This document shows, piece after piece, positions 26,438 through 35,370 of a stretch of DNA of 64,000 bases. A model generated the notes under the pieces. The model searched no databases and was not told the DNA's origin. It saw only the letters and a program-made list of their open reading frames with translations. The stretch is from Chitinophaga niabensis. GTDB lineage: Bacteria; Bacteroidota; Bacteroidia; Chitinophagales; Chitinophagaceae. The translations under genes and the position numbers were made by a program. Each line of letters begins with the position of its first letter. Position 1 is the first letter of the stretch. The stretch lies in NCBI RefSeq assembly GCF_900129465.1, contig NZ_FSRA01000001.1:682001-746000 (forward strand). Direction: 5' to 3'.

Positions 26438-29400
26438 ATGCGTATGAATACCTTCCCATTCACTATGCGGGTAGCGCTATTGAAGTTATTTTTATTCGTA
26501 ACCCTTGCCGGCCCTCTCTTTGCTGCACCAGGGATACTGGATAAAAAGATCACGCTCAATATCTCCAACAAAGGCCTCAAAAATGTGTTGGCTAAAATTG
26601 AGGAAGCTGCTGCCGTTAAATTCGCTTATACTTCCCAGACCATTCCGCTGAACACTATTGTGAGTGTAGACGCACAGAACGAACGGCTTGGCGATGTGCT
26701 TACAGAATTATTATCTCCCTACAAAGTAACGTATGAGGTGGTAGGCAACCAGATCATCATTTCAAAGAATGGTGTAAAGATGGTATTGGCCGGAGATGCT
26801 TTTGCCCCCGCAGCCTTTAAAAAGGTAACGGGTGTAGTGAAAACGGCAGACGGATCTACGGTACCTGGAGTTAGCGTAGCTGTAAAGGGTTTGGCAAGAG
26901 GGGCCATCACGGATGCCAACGGTGCTTTTTCCATTGAAGCCAATGAAGGAGCTGTGCTGGTGTTCACCGCTATTGGTTTTGAAACCCAGGAGCAGGTAGT
27001 AGGTACTGCCGCTTCTTATGATATTGTATTGCTGGAATCTAAAAAAGAACTGGCAGAAGTAGTAGTAACAGCATTGGGTGTGAAGAAGGAAAAGCGGGCG
27101 CTGGGTTTTTCCGTAACGGAGGTAAAGGGTACAGAACTTGCTGCCACCAATGAAGTGAACCCCATCAACGCATTACAGGGTAAAGTAGCCGGGATCAATA
27201 TCGATCAGGGTTCCGGCGGTTTGTTCGGTAACTCGCGGATCCTGATCCGTGGTAACTCTACACTGAGCACCAATAACCAACCCATCTTTGTGATCGATGG
27301 CGTGTTCATGGATAACGATGCATTTAACGGGCAGGGCAGGGACTTTGGGAACGACCTGAAGAACCTCAACATGGAAGACTTTGAAAGTGTATCTATCCTG
27401 AAGGGTTCTGCGGCTGCTGCCTTGTATGGCTCCCGGGCTATCAACGGAGTAGTGCTGATCACCACTAAAAAAGGAAGGGTAAAGAAAGGCTGGGGAGTAT
27501 CTGTATCCCAATCCATCAATGTACAGGACCCCTACCGTGGCCCGGATTTTCAAAATGAATTCGGCGGCGGTTCCGTAGGTAACTTCTTTACGGATACCCG
27601 CGATCCCGGTTATAAAGCCAACGAAGCATGGCAAACCAAAGTATTTCCCACCAACTCCGCAGGTCAGCCTTATCTCGATCCGCAAAAGAACAGGGAATTG
27701 GAAAACTGGGGGCCGCGTTTTGCTGGCCAGCAGGTATTGAACTACGATGGTACTATGACGGAGTATAAAGCAGCCCCCAATAATTACCTGGATGCTTTTC
27801 AGACCGGTCTTGGATTCCTCACCAGCGTATCAGTGGACGGTGCTACAGATAAATCGTCTTTCCGTTTATCATATTCCCGTAACCAGGCAGAAGGCATCAA
27901 CTTTCGTAATAAACTGAATAAAAACGCCTTCTCACTGAGAGCCACACATAACCTTACCAGCTTCCTTACTTTTGATGCAGGCGCAGATTATACCAGCATC
28001 AAAGGAGAGAATCCCCCGCAGCTGGGCCTGAATAATTTTATCTGGATCTTCCCGCGCAACTATGATACAAAGTATTGGAAGCAACGCAGTAAATATACCA
28101 GCTCATTAGGTGGTGTGCCTAAAGTAACAGACCCCGCAGAAACCAATGTAGTGCCCGGTGCCGATTACTGGTTCAGGATCTTCGAAAACAGCTATATACA
28201 GGAAGAGCAAATGTTCCGCGGCCGCCTCACGATCACCGCTACACTTACAGACTGGCTGAAACTGCAATTGGAAGGTAACCTGAGCACCCTGTCCATACGG
28301 AACGAAGCAAAAGAGCTTGGGCAGGGATATAATTTTACCGGCTCCGATAATACCTCCGGCGGATTCTATAGCCTGGAGCATTCCAACAAACGGAGCTATT
28401 TCCTGAAATGGATGGCGCTGGTAAGTAAACAGCTTACCAAAGACCTTTCCCTGAATGGGTACGTAGGTGGTGAACAACAACGTTATACACCAACTTATAG
28501 TAAGTCGCAAACAGATGGCGGACTGCTGTTCCCCAATAATTACTTTGTAGAGAACTCCCAGAAAGCGCCCATTGCTACAGGTGGTTACAGGCCAAGAAAA
28601 ACCCTGAATTCCCTTTATGCAAGTGCTGACCTCGCATATAAAGATCAGTTGTTCATGCAGGCTACATGGCGTGGAGACTGGTCTTCCGCACTGACTTATA
28701 CCAATAGCCAGGGTAATAACTTCTTTAATTATCCCGCAGTAAGTTTGTCGTGGATCTTTACAGAAACATTCAAGTTACCTAAGTTTATTTCTTTTGGTAA
28801 GCTGAGAACAAATCTTGCTTCACTGGGTGGAGACCTGGATGCCTTTATTATCAATCCTGGCTTCAGGTTGAGAGGTACCACCACAGCGGGTGGAGGTAGT
28901 CTCCCTTTGCTCACTTACCTGATGGATGAAAATGGCCAGTCCTTTGTGGTAGACAAAGACATCAAACCGCTTCGCAAGATCGCAAAGGAAGTAGGGCTTG
29001 ATCTGCGTTTCCTGAACGACCGTATCGGCATTGACGCAACTATATACAGGGATAATACTTATAACCAGCCTATCAGGATCGCTGCCGCACCGGAAACAGG
29101 TGTAAATAACCTGCTCATCAACGCTGGCAATATCCAGAACTCAGGTATAGAAATTGCGCTGAATGGTACACCTGTAAAATCAAAGAACTTTGAATGGAAC
29201 ACTACACTCACTTACTCCCGCAACCGCAATAAAATAATCGAACTCTACGGAGATCGTGAATATTTTCCTTTAGATGGTGAAGGTTTAAGTTCCAATGACC
29301 AGATACCTTATGCCAAAGTAGGGGGTGCATATGGTGTGATCAGAACACGCATCCATTCCAAAGCTTTCCAGGCGGTGGATGGAAGCGGCAAACCCATTGA

Positions 29401-30163
29401 TCACCCCAATAATGGAAAAGTAGTGCTGGACTGGCGTTCTGATGCAAGGGCAGCCTTCCCGAAAAGAAGTAATGTGCTGATGGATGTGGGGGATATCAAT
29501 CCTGATTTCCGTGGCAGCCTGGATAATACTTTCCGCTTTAAGAGCTTCTCCGTGAATGTATTGCTGGATGCAAAGATAGGGGGAGACATGGTGATGCATT
29601 CTATGCGTTACGGTACACATACAGGGATCTTCAAAAGCTCTCTTTTCGGAAGGGATAAAGATCATGGTGGTATTTCCTGGTCCAGCAAATATGCGGATGA
29701 TCTGAACATTTCTTATGATGATGGTATCATTCCCGATGGTGTATTTGATAACGGGCAAACCATCACTCAACCGGATGGTTCTTCCGTAAACGTAGGTGGT
29801 ATGACCTTCAGGGAAGCATACGAAAAAGGATTTGTGCCACCTACCCACCTGCCGCAGTTTGCCTATCGTTACGGCTCTTTCTCTACGGCCGTAGGAGATT
29901 ACTGGGTAGTGGAAAATTCCTGGATCTCTGTACGCCAGATTGCCCTGAACTATTCCCTGCCTCAGAATATTGCAGCAAAGCTGCATCTGAACAACCTGGG
30001 TATAAGCATCATCGGCCGTGATCTGTTCTACCTCTACAATACCCTGCCGAATAATTTCAACCCGGCTTCCAATAATTCTAACAGAACGAGTGTGAATAAA
30101 GAAGAAGGCTTTGTGCCACCCATGACACGTTCATTCGCATTTACGATACGTGCAGGATTCTAA
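26438..30163 (+). CDS. SusC/RagA family TonB-linked outer-membrane protein with STN domain
   Basis: 1241 residues; a second ATG two codons in (26444) is an equal start candidate. Signal peptide up to about residue 29, STN domain (about 35-110, LNISNKGLKNVLAKIEEAA), carboxypeptidase-regulatory-like domain (about 128-205, PGVSVAVKGLARGAITDANG), TonB-box-like EVVVTALGVKK, plug (about 220-340, NALQGKVAGINIDQG) and a ~900-residue barrel. The STN domain contacts FecR, so ligand import also triggers the ECF sigma factor. With the SusD that follows by 23 bases it forms the nutrient-uptake pair. No glycan-degrading gene adjoins it, so the substrate is unknown. Confidence 0.95.
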   Translation: MRMNTFPFTMRVALLKLFLFVTLAGPLFAAPGILDKKITLNISNKGLKNVLAKIEEAAAVKFAYTSQTIPLNTIVSVDAQNERLGDVLTELLSPYKVTYEVVGNQIIISKNGVKMVLAGDAFAPAAFKKVTGVVKTADGSTVPGVSVAVKGLARGAITDANGAFSIEANEGAVLVFTAIGFETQEQVVGTAASYDIVLLESKKELAEVVVTALGVKKEKRALGFSVTEVKGTELAATNEVNPINALQGKVAGINIDQGSGGLFGNSRILIRGNSTLSTNNQPIFVIDGVFMDNDAFNGQGRDFGNDLKNLNMEDFESVSILKGSAAAALYGSRAINGVVLITTKKGRVKKGWGVSVSQSINVQDPYRGPDFQNEFGGGSVGNFFTDTRDPGYKANEAWQTKVFPTNSAGQPYLDPQKNRELENWGPRFAGQQVLNYDGTMTEYKAAPNNYLDAFQTGLGFLTSVSVDGATDKSSFRLSYSRNQAEGINFRNKLNKNAFSLRATHNLTSFLTFDAGADYTSIKGENPPQLGLNNFIWIFPRNYDTKYWKQRSKYTSSLGGVPKVTDPAETNVVPGADYWFRIFENSYIQEEQMFRGRLTITATLTDWLKLQLEGNLSTLSIRNEAKELGQGYNFTGSDNTSGGFYSLEHSNKRSYFLKWMALVSKQLTKDLSLNGYVGGEQQRYTPTYSKSQTDGGLLFPNNYFVENSQKAPIATGGYRPRKTLNSLYASADLAYKDQLFMQATWRGDWSSALTYTNSQGNNFFNYPAVSLSWIFTETFKLPKFISFGKLRTNLASLGGDLDAFIINPGFRLRGTTTAGGGSLPLLTYLMDENGQSFVVDKDIKPLRKIAKEVGLDLRFLNDRIGIDATIYRDNTYNQPIRIAAAPETGVNNLLINAGNIQNSGIEIALNGTPVKSKNFEWNTTLTYSRNRNKIIELYGDREYFPLDGEGLSSNDQIPYAKVGGAYGVIRTRIHSKAFQAVDGSGKPIDHPNNGKVVLDWRSDARAAFPKRSNVLMDVGDINPDFRGSLDNTFRFKSFSVNVLLDAKIGGDMVMHSMRYGTHTGIFKSSLFGRDKDHGGISWSSKYADDLNISYDDGIIPDGVFDNGQTITQPDGSSVNVGGMTFREAYEKGFVPPTHLPQFAYRYGSFSTAVGDYWVVENSWISVRQIALNYSLPQNIAAKLHLNNLGISIIGRDLFYLYNTLPNNFNPASNNSNRTSVNKEEGFVPPMTRSFAFTIRAGF

Positions 30164-30186
30164 ATTCATCATGAAAAAGAAGCAAC

Positions 30187-31863
30187 ATGAAAAAATTACG
30201 TATATACATTCTCATAGGTGCAACGGTACTGTTGGCAAATTCCTGTAAAAAGGATTTTGGTACCATCAATACGGATCCCAGCGTAGTAACATTGCCGGAC
30301 CTCAATGCACTATTTGCTTATTCCCTTGATAATGTGGAAACCTATCAGGGCACGGAATGGATCTGGGAGAACCTGGAACAGCTGCTGCGCTTTTCCCAGC
30401 ATATGACCACTGATCCTTATGAGCTGTCTACAAATGTTAACAGCCGGTATGGTGTATACTACAATAACATCCTGCCCAATCTCTTTGAGATCAGAACGCA
30501 AATAGGATTAAGGGCAGATAAAGCCCGCTACCGTAACATGCGTGCCGCTACAATTATTGTACAGGTGCTGCATGGCCTGAAGGTAACGGACATGAACGGC
30601 TCTATGCCATATACGGAAGCAATCAGGGGCAGGGCAGAACAATTGTATACACCGGTATATGATGATCAGAAAAAACTCTATGATACCTGGCTGAAGGAAT
30701 TAACAGATGCGGTGGATTCTTTATCCGGCTCTCCTGCAGGGCAGGTGAATTTCGGTAGCGCTGATTTCATTTACAAGAATGAATGGAACAGCTGGGCTAA
30801 ACTGGCTAATACGCTCAAGCTGCGAATTGCTGTACGGTATGAAAGGCAGGATGCGGCTGCAGCCACCAGGGTGTTCAAAGAAGTGATGCAAAGCACCATC
30901 GGGCCTATTGATGATGCTTCTCAGTTTGTGTACGACAGGCCGGAATATAATCCTATTGGTAACGATATTGATTACCGCAGCCCGCGTTTTGCCACTTCTT
31001 CTATTATGACCTTCCTGAAACTGACCAATGATCCGCGTTTGCCCATTTATTTTCAACCCAATGACCTTACCGGTTCATTCAGGGACTCTCTAACGAAGTA
31101 CGCTAAAACATTGCCAGCCTTCATCAATATCAATGATCCTCTTGTGATGTTCCAGGGTGGCCCGGCAGACTGGACTACGGACCCTGTAAATGCAGCTTTT
31201 TATAAAACAGCATTCGAAGTAAGCCAGTTTACCAAATACCGTTTGTACAGCCCTATCAACAAAAAGTTCTTTGCCCCCCGTTACGGGAATTTCAGATCGG
31301 GCAAAATGCTGGACTACATGGTGACCCGTGCAGAAACCTGTTTCTATATAGCAGAGTTCATTCAAAAAGGATATGGTGCCGGTTTTGATACAAAAGGTAC
31401 AGCCGAAGAATGGTATAACAGGGGCATTGAATCTTCTATCAGAACAATGAACACTATTGCCGTTGCCGCGGAATCTACTCCCGGCCTGACCGGTAATGGT
31501 AATGCAGAAATACTGGCTTATCAGAACAACGTGAATGTGAAGTTCAATGGTGTAAATAACCTCGAGCGCATTTACATTCAGCAATACCTCAACTTCTACA
31601 GATTGGGTAATGAAGCCTTTACGTTCTGCAGAAGAACAGGTTATCCAAAGAATACTTCCACTTATTACAAACGTAATACCTGGAACGAACCTATCCCGCG
31701 CAGGTACGCTATCAACGAACCGCCAATAGGCACCAATACTAATAACTGGACGAAGAGCCAGCAGGACCAGGGCTTTACACCCGGCGACAGAAGTATTCCT
31801 TCCTTAAGCACACAACGTTTATGGTTTGATAAAACAAGTCCGAATTTCGGAGAGGGCAATTAA
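30187..31863 (+). CDS. SusD/RagB family lipoprotein
   Basis: 558 residues. Lipoprotein signal MKKLRIYILIGATVLLANSC with the lipid-attached Cys at about residue 20. The remainder has SusD character: LNALFAYSLDNVETYQGTEW, an early TPR region with MRAATIIVQVLHGLKVTDMNG, and the C-terminal NNLERIYIQQYLNFYRLGNEAF. The variant resembles the SusD-like group with a long C-terminus ending in substrate-facing loops. SusD sits as a lid on its SusC barrel and captures ligands. It closes the ECF/FecR/SusC/SusD unit; a strong terminator follows 38 bases downstream. Confidence 0.93.
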   Translation: MKKLRIYILIGATVLLANSCKKDFGTINTDPSVVTLPDLNALFAYSLDNVETYQGTEWIWENLEQLLRFSQHMTTDPYELSTNVNSRYGVYYNNILPNLFEIRTQIGLRADKARYRNMRAATIIVQVLHGLKVTDMNGSMPYTEAIRGRAEQLYTPVYDDQKKLYDTWLKELTDAVDSLSGSPAGQVNFGSADFIYKNEWNSWAKLANTLKLRIAVRYERQDAAAATRVFKEVMQSTIGPIDDASQFVYDRPEYNPIGNDIDYRSPRFATSSIMTFLKLTNDPRLPIYFQPNDLTGSFRDSLTKYAKTLPAFININDPLVMFQGGPADWTTDPVNAAFYKTAFEVSQFTKYRLYSPINKKFFAPRYGNFRSGKMLDYMVTRAETCFYIAEFIQKGYGAGFDTKGTAEEWYNRGIESSIRTMNTIAVAAESTPGLTGNGNAEILAYQNNVNVKFNGVNNLERIYIQQYLNFYRLGNEAFTFCRRTGYPKNTSTYYKRNTWNEPIPRRYAINEPPIGTNTNNWTKSQQDQGFTPGDRSIPSLSTQRLWFDKTSPNFGEGN

Positions 31864-31901
31864 TCCCCGTCTCAGATTGAGAAACAGAGAACTAGCTGAA
31901 G

Positions 31902-31931
31902 TTCCCCGTCGTCTGGCGGGGAATTTTTTTT
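31902..31931 (+). terminator. Strong Rho-independent terminator after the first SusD
   Basis: TTCCCCG (31902-31908), 8-base loop, CGGGGAA (31917-31923), then eight T (31924-31931). Confidence 0.9.
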
Positions 31932-31957
31932 AGCAGGGTTTTTGTATCTACTGCTGT

Positions 31958-32905
31958 ATGAACGCTATTAAACATTGGTGGGAAATGTTCAAATGCGCAG
32001 GCATCGATTTCATTGATGATAAGATCCTGAAATTAAGTGCCTCCCTTGCTTATTCCACGGTATTCTCCATTGCGCCCATGATCATTGTAGCGCTGTATTG
32101 CGGTGATATCTTCCTGGGCAGGGAAGCGATAGAAGGTAAATTGTATGGAGAACTGGAAGGCCTTTTAGGCTCATCTGCCGCCGGTCAGATCCAGGAGATC
32201 ATCCGGAATACAGCCTTGTCGTCAGATCTTGGATGGTCTGCCATTATAGGACTTATTACGCTGATCATTGGTGCCACAGGGGTGTTTACGGAGATCCAGG
32301 ATTCCATCAATTTTATCTGGCGGTTGAAAACAAAACCCAAAAAAGGAAAAGGATTGTTGAAAATTGTCCTCACCCGTTTATTGTCTTTCTCCCTTGTGAT
32401 CAGTCTTGGTTTTGTGATGGTGGTATCGCTGGTGATCCATGGTATCATAGAAGTACTGATGAGCAGGCTGAACGAATTGCTGCCCACCGCTATTGTTGTT
32501 TATATCGTTAACCTGGTGGTTACCTTTATTACCATTACCGCTTTATTTGCCGTGATCTTTAAAGTACTGCCGGACGCAAAGGTAAAATGGCGGCATGTAT
32601 GGGTGGGGGCTATGACTACAGCTGTTTTGTTTATGCTGGGTAAATTCGCAATAGGGCTTTATCTCGGTAACAGCAGTATTGGTAGTACATATGGGGCAGC
32701 AGGTTCATTGGTGATCTTGCTGGTATGGGTCTATTACTCCGCAGCTATCCTGTACTTTGGCGCAGCTTTTACCCGCGAGTACGTACAGCATAAAGGAGAA
32801 AGGATCTATCCGAATAATTATGCGGTATGGGTGGAACAGGTGGAAGTGGAATCAAAAGGTGTTATCCCCGAAAAAACAACTACAACACCTGCAAACCCAG
32901 CTTAA
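31958..32905 (+). CDS. YihY/virulence factor BrkB family membrane protein
   Basis: 315 residues with about six transmembrane segments (first at about 30-48, LAYSTVFSIAPMIIVALYC). The family core LSASLAYSTVFSIAPM, the GATGVFTEIQDSINFIWR region and the C-terminal YGAAGSLVILLVWVYYSA are typical of YihY/BrkB proteins, once mis-called RNase BN. Their function is not settled; a role as lipid or solute transporter is suspected. The cytoplasmic tail is short and charged. Transcribed alone between a terminator and a convergent DeoR gene, with which its 3' end overlaps by 26 bases. Confidence 0.9.
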   Translation: MNAIKHWWEMFKCAGIDFIDDKILKLSASLAYSTVFSIAPMIIVALYCGDIFLGREAIEGKLYGELEGLLGSSAAGQIQEIIRNTALSSDLGWSAIIGLITLIIGATGVFTEIQDSINFIWRLKTKPKKGKGLLKIVLTRLLSFSLVISLGFVMVVSLVIHGIIEVLMSRLNELLPTAIVVYIVNLVVTFITITALFAVIFKVLPDAKVKWRHVWVGAMTTAVLFMLGKFAIGLYLGNSSIGSTYGAAGSLVILLVWVYYSAAILYFGAAFTREYVQHKGERIYPNNYAVWVEQVEVESKGVIPEKTTTTPANPA

Positions 32906-33626
32906 TATAAGGGTCAAAAAGTTCCAGTGAAGGATTATCCGTAATAATGGTATCAATATCTGTGATCTCGCATACCTTAAAGGTTTCTCCCGTACCCATC
33001 TTGTCGCTGGTAGCCAATGCTACTACTTTGTTTGCCGCCTTCACCATCGCTGATTTTACTTCTGCTTCTTCAAGATCAAGCCCTGTTACCCCGGCATCCG
33101 GGTGCAAACTGCAAACACCCAGGAAACAAAGGTCTGCCCGCAGGTTTTGAATAGTACGGATAGTATTCAATCCGCCGGAGGTTTGGGAATCCTTGTTCAC
33201 CCTTCCTCCCGTAAAGATCACCTGCACGCCGGGATGTTCTATCAGCTGTGCTACAATGGGCACGCTGTTGGTAACAACGGTGAGCTGAAGATTAGGCGGA
33301 AATAATTTCACCAGGGTAAGGGTAGAAGTACCCCCGTCGAGGATCACCGTCTGTCCATTATGTAATAAAGCCAATGCTTTGCGGGCAATGTTCTTTTTAT
33401 CATCTTCATGATACTGCAACCTTTCCTTAAAAGGATAAGGATTGGGAGAGTGGGGAATAGCGCCACCCCTTACTTTGATCAGCAGGCCATTTTGCGCCAG
33501 GGAATCCAGGTCCCGGCGTACCGTATCTTCAGAAACCTGCAGATCGTTACTTAATTCCGTTTGCAGTACTTTCTGGTCTGTCTGTAACTTCCTGAGAATG
33601 AATTCCAGGCGCTCTTCTCTTAACAT
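32880..33626 (-). CDS. DeoR/GlpR family transcriptional regulator
   Basis: 248 residues from the ATG at 33626. A longer frame reaches 33893 but its extra residues run backwards through the promoter and into the divergent gene, while MLREERLEFILRKLQ is the normal DeoR N-terminus. The winged helix is at about 5-55, with the recognition helix VSEDTVRRDLDSL followed by the GGAI wing. The C-terminal sugar-phosphate-binding domain has ILDGGTSTLTLVKLF and VFTGGRVNKDSQTSGG. It usually represses until a phosphorylated sugar binds. It is divergent from a deoxyribonucleotidase gene; two TTGCAATA-type palindromes (33640-33709) lie between them. Confidence 0.92.
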   Translation of the reverse strand: MLREERLEFILRKLQTDQKVLQTELSNDLQVSEDTVRRDLDSLAQNGLLIKVRGGAIPHSPNPYPFKERLQYHEDDKKNIARKALALLHNGQTVILDGGTSTLTLVKLFPPNLQLTVVTNSVPIVAQLIEHPGVQVIFTGGRVNKDSQTSGGLNTIRTIQNLRADLCFLGVCSLHPDAGVTGLDLEEAEVKSAMVKAANKVVALATSDKMGTGETFKVCEITDIDTIITDNPSLELFDPYIKLGLQVL

Positions 33627-33639
33627 CTTTGCTGTTTTA

Positions 33640-33663
33640 TGCAATATTATGTAAAATATTGCA
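33640..33663. promoter_or_regulatory. DeoR operator candidate, perfect 9-bp palindrome
   Basis: TGCAATATT (33640-33648), spacer ATGTAA, AATATTGCA (33655-33663). It lies 14 bases before the DeoR start codon, the place expected for autoregulation. Confidence 0.6.
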
Positions 33664-33672
33664 GTTTTCCTA

Positions 33673-33709
33673 TTGGTTGATAATGGAATATTGCATAACT
33701 TTGCAATAA
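33673..33709 (+). promoter_or_regulatory. Promoter of the deoxyribonucleotidase with overlapping operator
   Basis: TAACTTTG (33696-33703) matches TAnnTTTG exactly, with TTGG (33673-33676) 19 bases upstream as a -33 element. The same bases are covered by AATATTGCA (33687-33695) and TTGCAATAA (33701-33709), the same 9-mer as in the palindrome at 33640-33663. A regulator bound here would block RNA polymerase. Confidence 0.6.
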
Positions 33710-33719
33710 ATAGCAGAAT

Positions 33720-34268
33720 ATGGCAAGAAAAAGAATAGCAATAGATATGGACGGTGTAATGGCGGATATTGTTTCCCATTACATAGACTGGTACGCGAAA
33801 CGCACAGGGGAGCTGGTTCCGGTAGAGCGGCTGAATGGTATGCCTGAGCCAACAGGTTTTCCGAACGGGGAATTGATCCGGGAATTCCTGCACACACCCG
33901 GTTTCTTCAGAACAGCCCCGGTAATGCCCGGCAGCCAGGAAGCAGTTAAAGCCCTGATGGAAGAATATGAGGTGTTCATTGTTTCCGCTGCGGTAGAATT
34001 TCCACAGTCCCTTTCAGAAAAAGTAGAATGGCTGAATGAGCACTTTCCCTTCATCAGCTGGAAGAATATGGTGTTCTGTGGCCTCAAGACCATTGTGCAG
34101 GCAGATTATATGATCGACGATTACGACAAGAACCTCCGGTATTTCAATGGTGAAAGGTTACTCTTCTCTCAACCACACAATGCCAATTACACAGAATATA
34201 ACCGGTTTGATAACTGGGAGCAGATCGCAGCATTCTTTGCAAAACAAGCGGTGCCTTTAGCTTCATAA
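33720..34268 (+). CDS. 5'(3')-deoxyribonucleotidase-like HAD phosphatase
   Basis: 182 residues, the size of the 5'(3')-deoxyribonucleotidase group (NT5C) of HAD hydrolases. Motif I is IDMDGVMADI at residues 8-17 (nucleophile Asp9, acid/base Asp11); VFIVSAAVEFP holds motif II (Ser) and YMIDDYDKNL motif IV (acidic pair). These enzymes dephosphorylate deoxynucleoside 5'- or 3'-monophosphates in the cytoplasm; Bacteroidota members are poorly studied, so the substrate is a family-level guess. The divergent DeoR regulator with operator overlapping the promoter suggests control by a phosphorylated metabolite, perhaps deoxyribose phosphate, which is inference. Confidence 0.82.
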   Translation: MARKRIAIDMDGVMADIVSHYIDWYAKRTGELVPVERLNGMPEPTGFPNGELIREFLHTPGFFRTAPVMPGSQEAVKALMEEYEVFIVSAAVEFPQSLSEKVEWLNEHFPFISWKNMVFCGLKTIVQADYMIDDYDKNLRYFNGERLLFSQPHNANYTEYNRFDNWEQIAAFFAKQAVPLAS

Positions 34269-34287
34269 GTAAAAAAGCTTTATGTTT

Positions 34288-34314
34288 GGATGGGTGTGAA
34301 GTACCCATCCTATT
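34288..34314 (+). terminator. Probable terminator hairpin
   Basis: GGATGGGT (34288-34295) and ACCCATCC (34303-34310) form a perfect 8-bp stem with a 7-base loop, followed by TATTT only. Weak T tract, so termination may be partial. Confidence 0.5.
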
Positions 34315-34323
34315 TGAACCAGC

Positions 34324-35370
34324 ATGAAGCCCTGTATTAGCCTGATCATTTGCCTGTTACTCTCCGGCAAACTTTCTGCACAATGTGCAGCCACATATAT
34401 TGGCAGCTCCAACCGGATGGTGTATAACACATCCCTGATGGACAGCCTGATGACCCCGCAACGTTACAAAGCCATCTTTTACGGGGAAACACATAACGTA
34501 CATTTTGAACCCGAGTGGAAGCTCCACCTGATCAAACACCTGCATGCCGGATATGGCATAAAGGATGTGTTCATGGAAGTGGGCATTGCAGCCGCTTATC
34601 TCTTTAATCAATATTTAGTAACGGGAGACAGTGCGTTGATCCATGGCCTGGTTTATACGGATCATCATTACCGGGATTTCTGGCAGGGCCTGTATGAATA
34701 TAATATTACGCTGCCCGCAGCGCAACGCCTGGTGATCCATGGCGTTGATTTTGAAAGAACAGAAGTATTAAGGGTACTGGCAGTTACCACAGCCATCCCC
34801 GCCAGTTTGCAGGAAGTATTTAACCGCATGGCAGCATCGGATACACTCAATGCATTTGACCCGAAGTTCGAAGAACTGCTGTGTTATATTCAATCTGAAT
34901 TCCGTGCAAAAGATAAGGAGGTGAAAGAATTATATGGAGAAAGGTATCCGCTGGTCAGCCGTATTGTTCGTAATGATTGCCCTATTACACAAAGGGCTAT
35001 TCCCCGGAACAAAGTAATGTACCGCCATTTGGCTGAAGCATTGAGAGATAGCAGCATACAGGCTTTTGTAGGTTTCTTCGGCCAGGCGCACACTACTTAT
35101 AATACTGCTTCTTCCTTACCTAATAGTTTGAAGAAAGAACAGCGTTTTGCAGGAAAAGTACTCACCTTTATGTCTGTTTACAAAGATGCTTACAGTCCCA
35201 AAGGCATCATTCCCTACACTGGTTTGTTCCGCATGGAAACAATGGCTTCCTTGTATAACAAATACATGAACCCTTCCTGCCGTGCCACTGTTATTCCCGC
35301 ACAACAGGCAGATAACAGGAAGCTGAGCAATAGTGCAGACCTTATCTTGTTTGCAAAAGACTATCTGTAG
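34324..35370 (+). CDS. Secreted protein with GExH motif (ChaN/TIKI/erythromycin-esterase-like fold)
   Basis: 348 residues with signal peptide MKPCISLIICLLLSGKLSAQ. Two short conserved-looking motifs stand out: FYGETHN (G54-E55-T56-H57) near the N-terminus and FFGQAHTTYN near residue 255, plus FMEVG and GVDFERTEV between them. The spacing of a GExH, an acidic helix and a late GxxH is shared by the broad ChaN / TIKI / EreA-like superfamily, which includes hydrolases and haem-binding proteins. I cannot assign a specific family. The gene stands alone and its last 10 bases overlap the convergent glycosyltransferase. Confidence 0.55.
   Translation: MKPCISLIICLLLSGKLSAQCAATYIGSSNRMVYNTSLMDSLMTPQRYKAIFYGETHNVHFEPEWKLHLIKHLHAGYGIKDVFMEVGIAAAYLFNQYLVTGDSALIHGLVYTDHHYRDFWQGLYEYNITLPAAQRLVIHGVDFERTEVLRVLAVTTAIPASLQEVFNRMAASDTLNAFDPKFEELLCYIQSEFRAKDKEVKELYGERYPLVSRIVRNDCPITQRAIPRNKVMYRHLAEALRDSSIQAFVGFFGQAHTTYNTASSLPNSLKKEQRFAGKVLTFMSVYKDAYSPKGIIPYTGLFRMETMASLYNKYMNPSCRATVIPAQQADNRKLSNSADLILFAKDYL

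Noticed and set aside
29285..29986. 233-codon minus-strand frame inside the first SusC gene
   Set aside because: No recognisable domain and no independent promoter; shadow of a strongly supported SusC.
33627..33893. N-terminal extension of the DeoR gene to 337 residues
   Set aside because: The extension crosses both palindromes, the divergent promoter and the start of the nucleotidase gene; the normal DeoR N-terminus starts at 33626.
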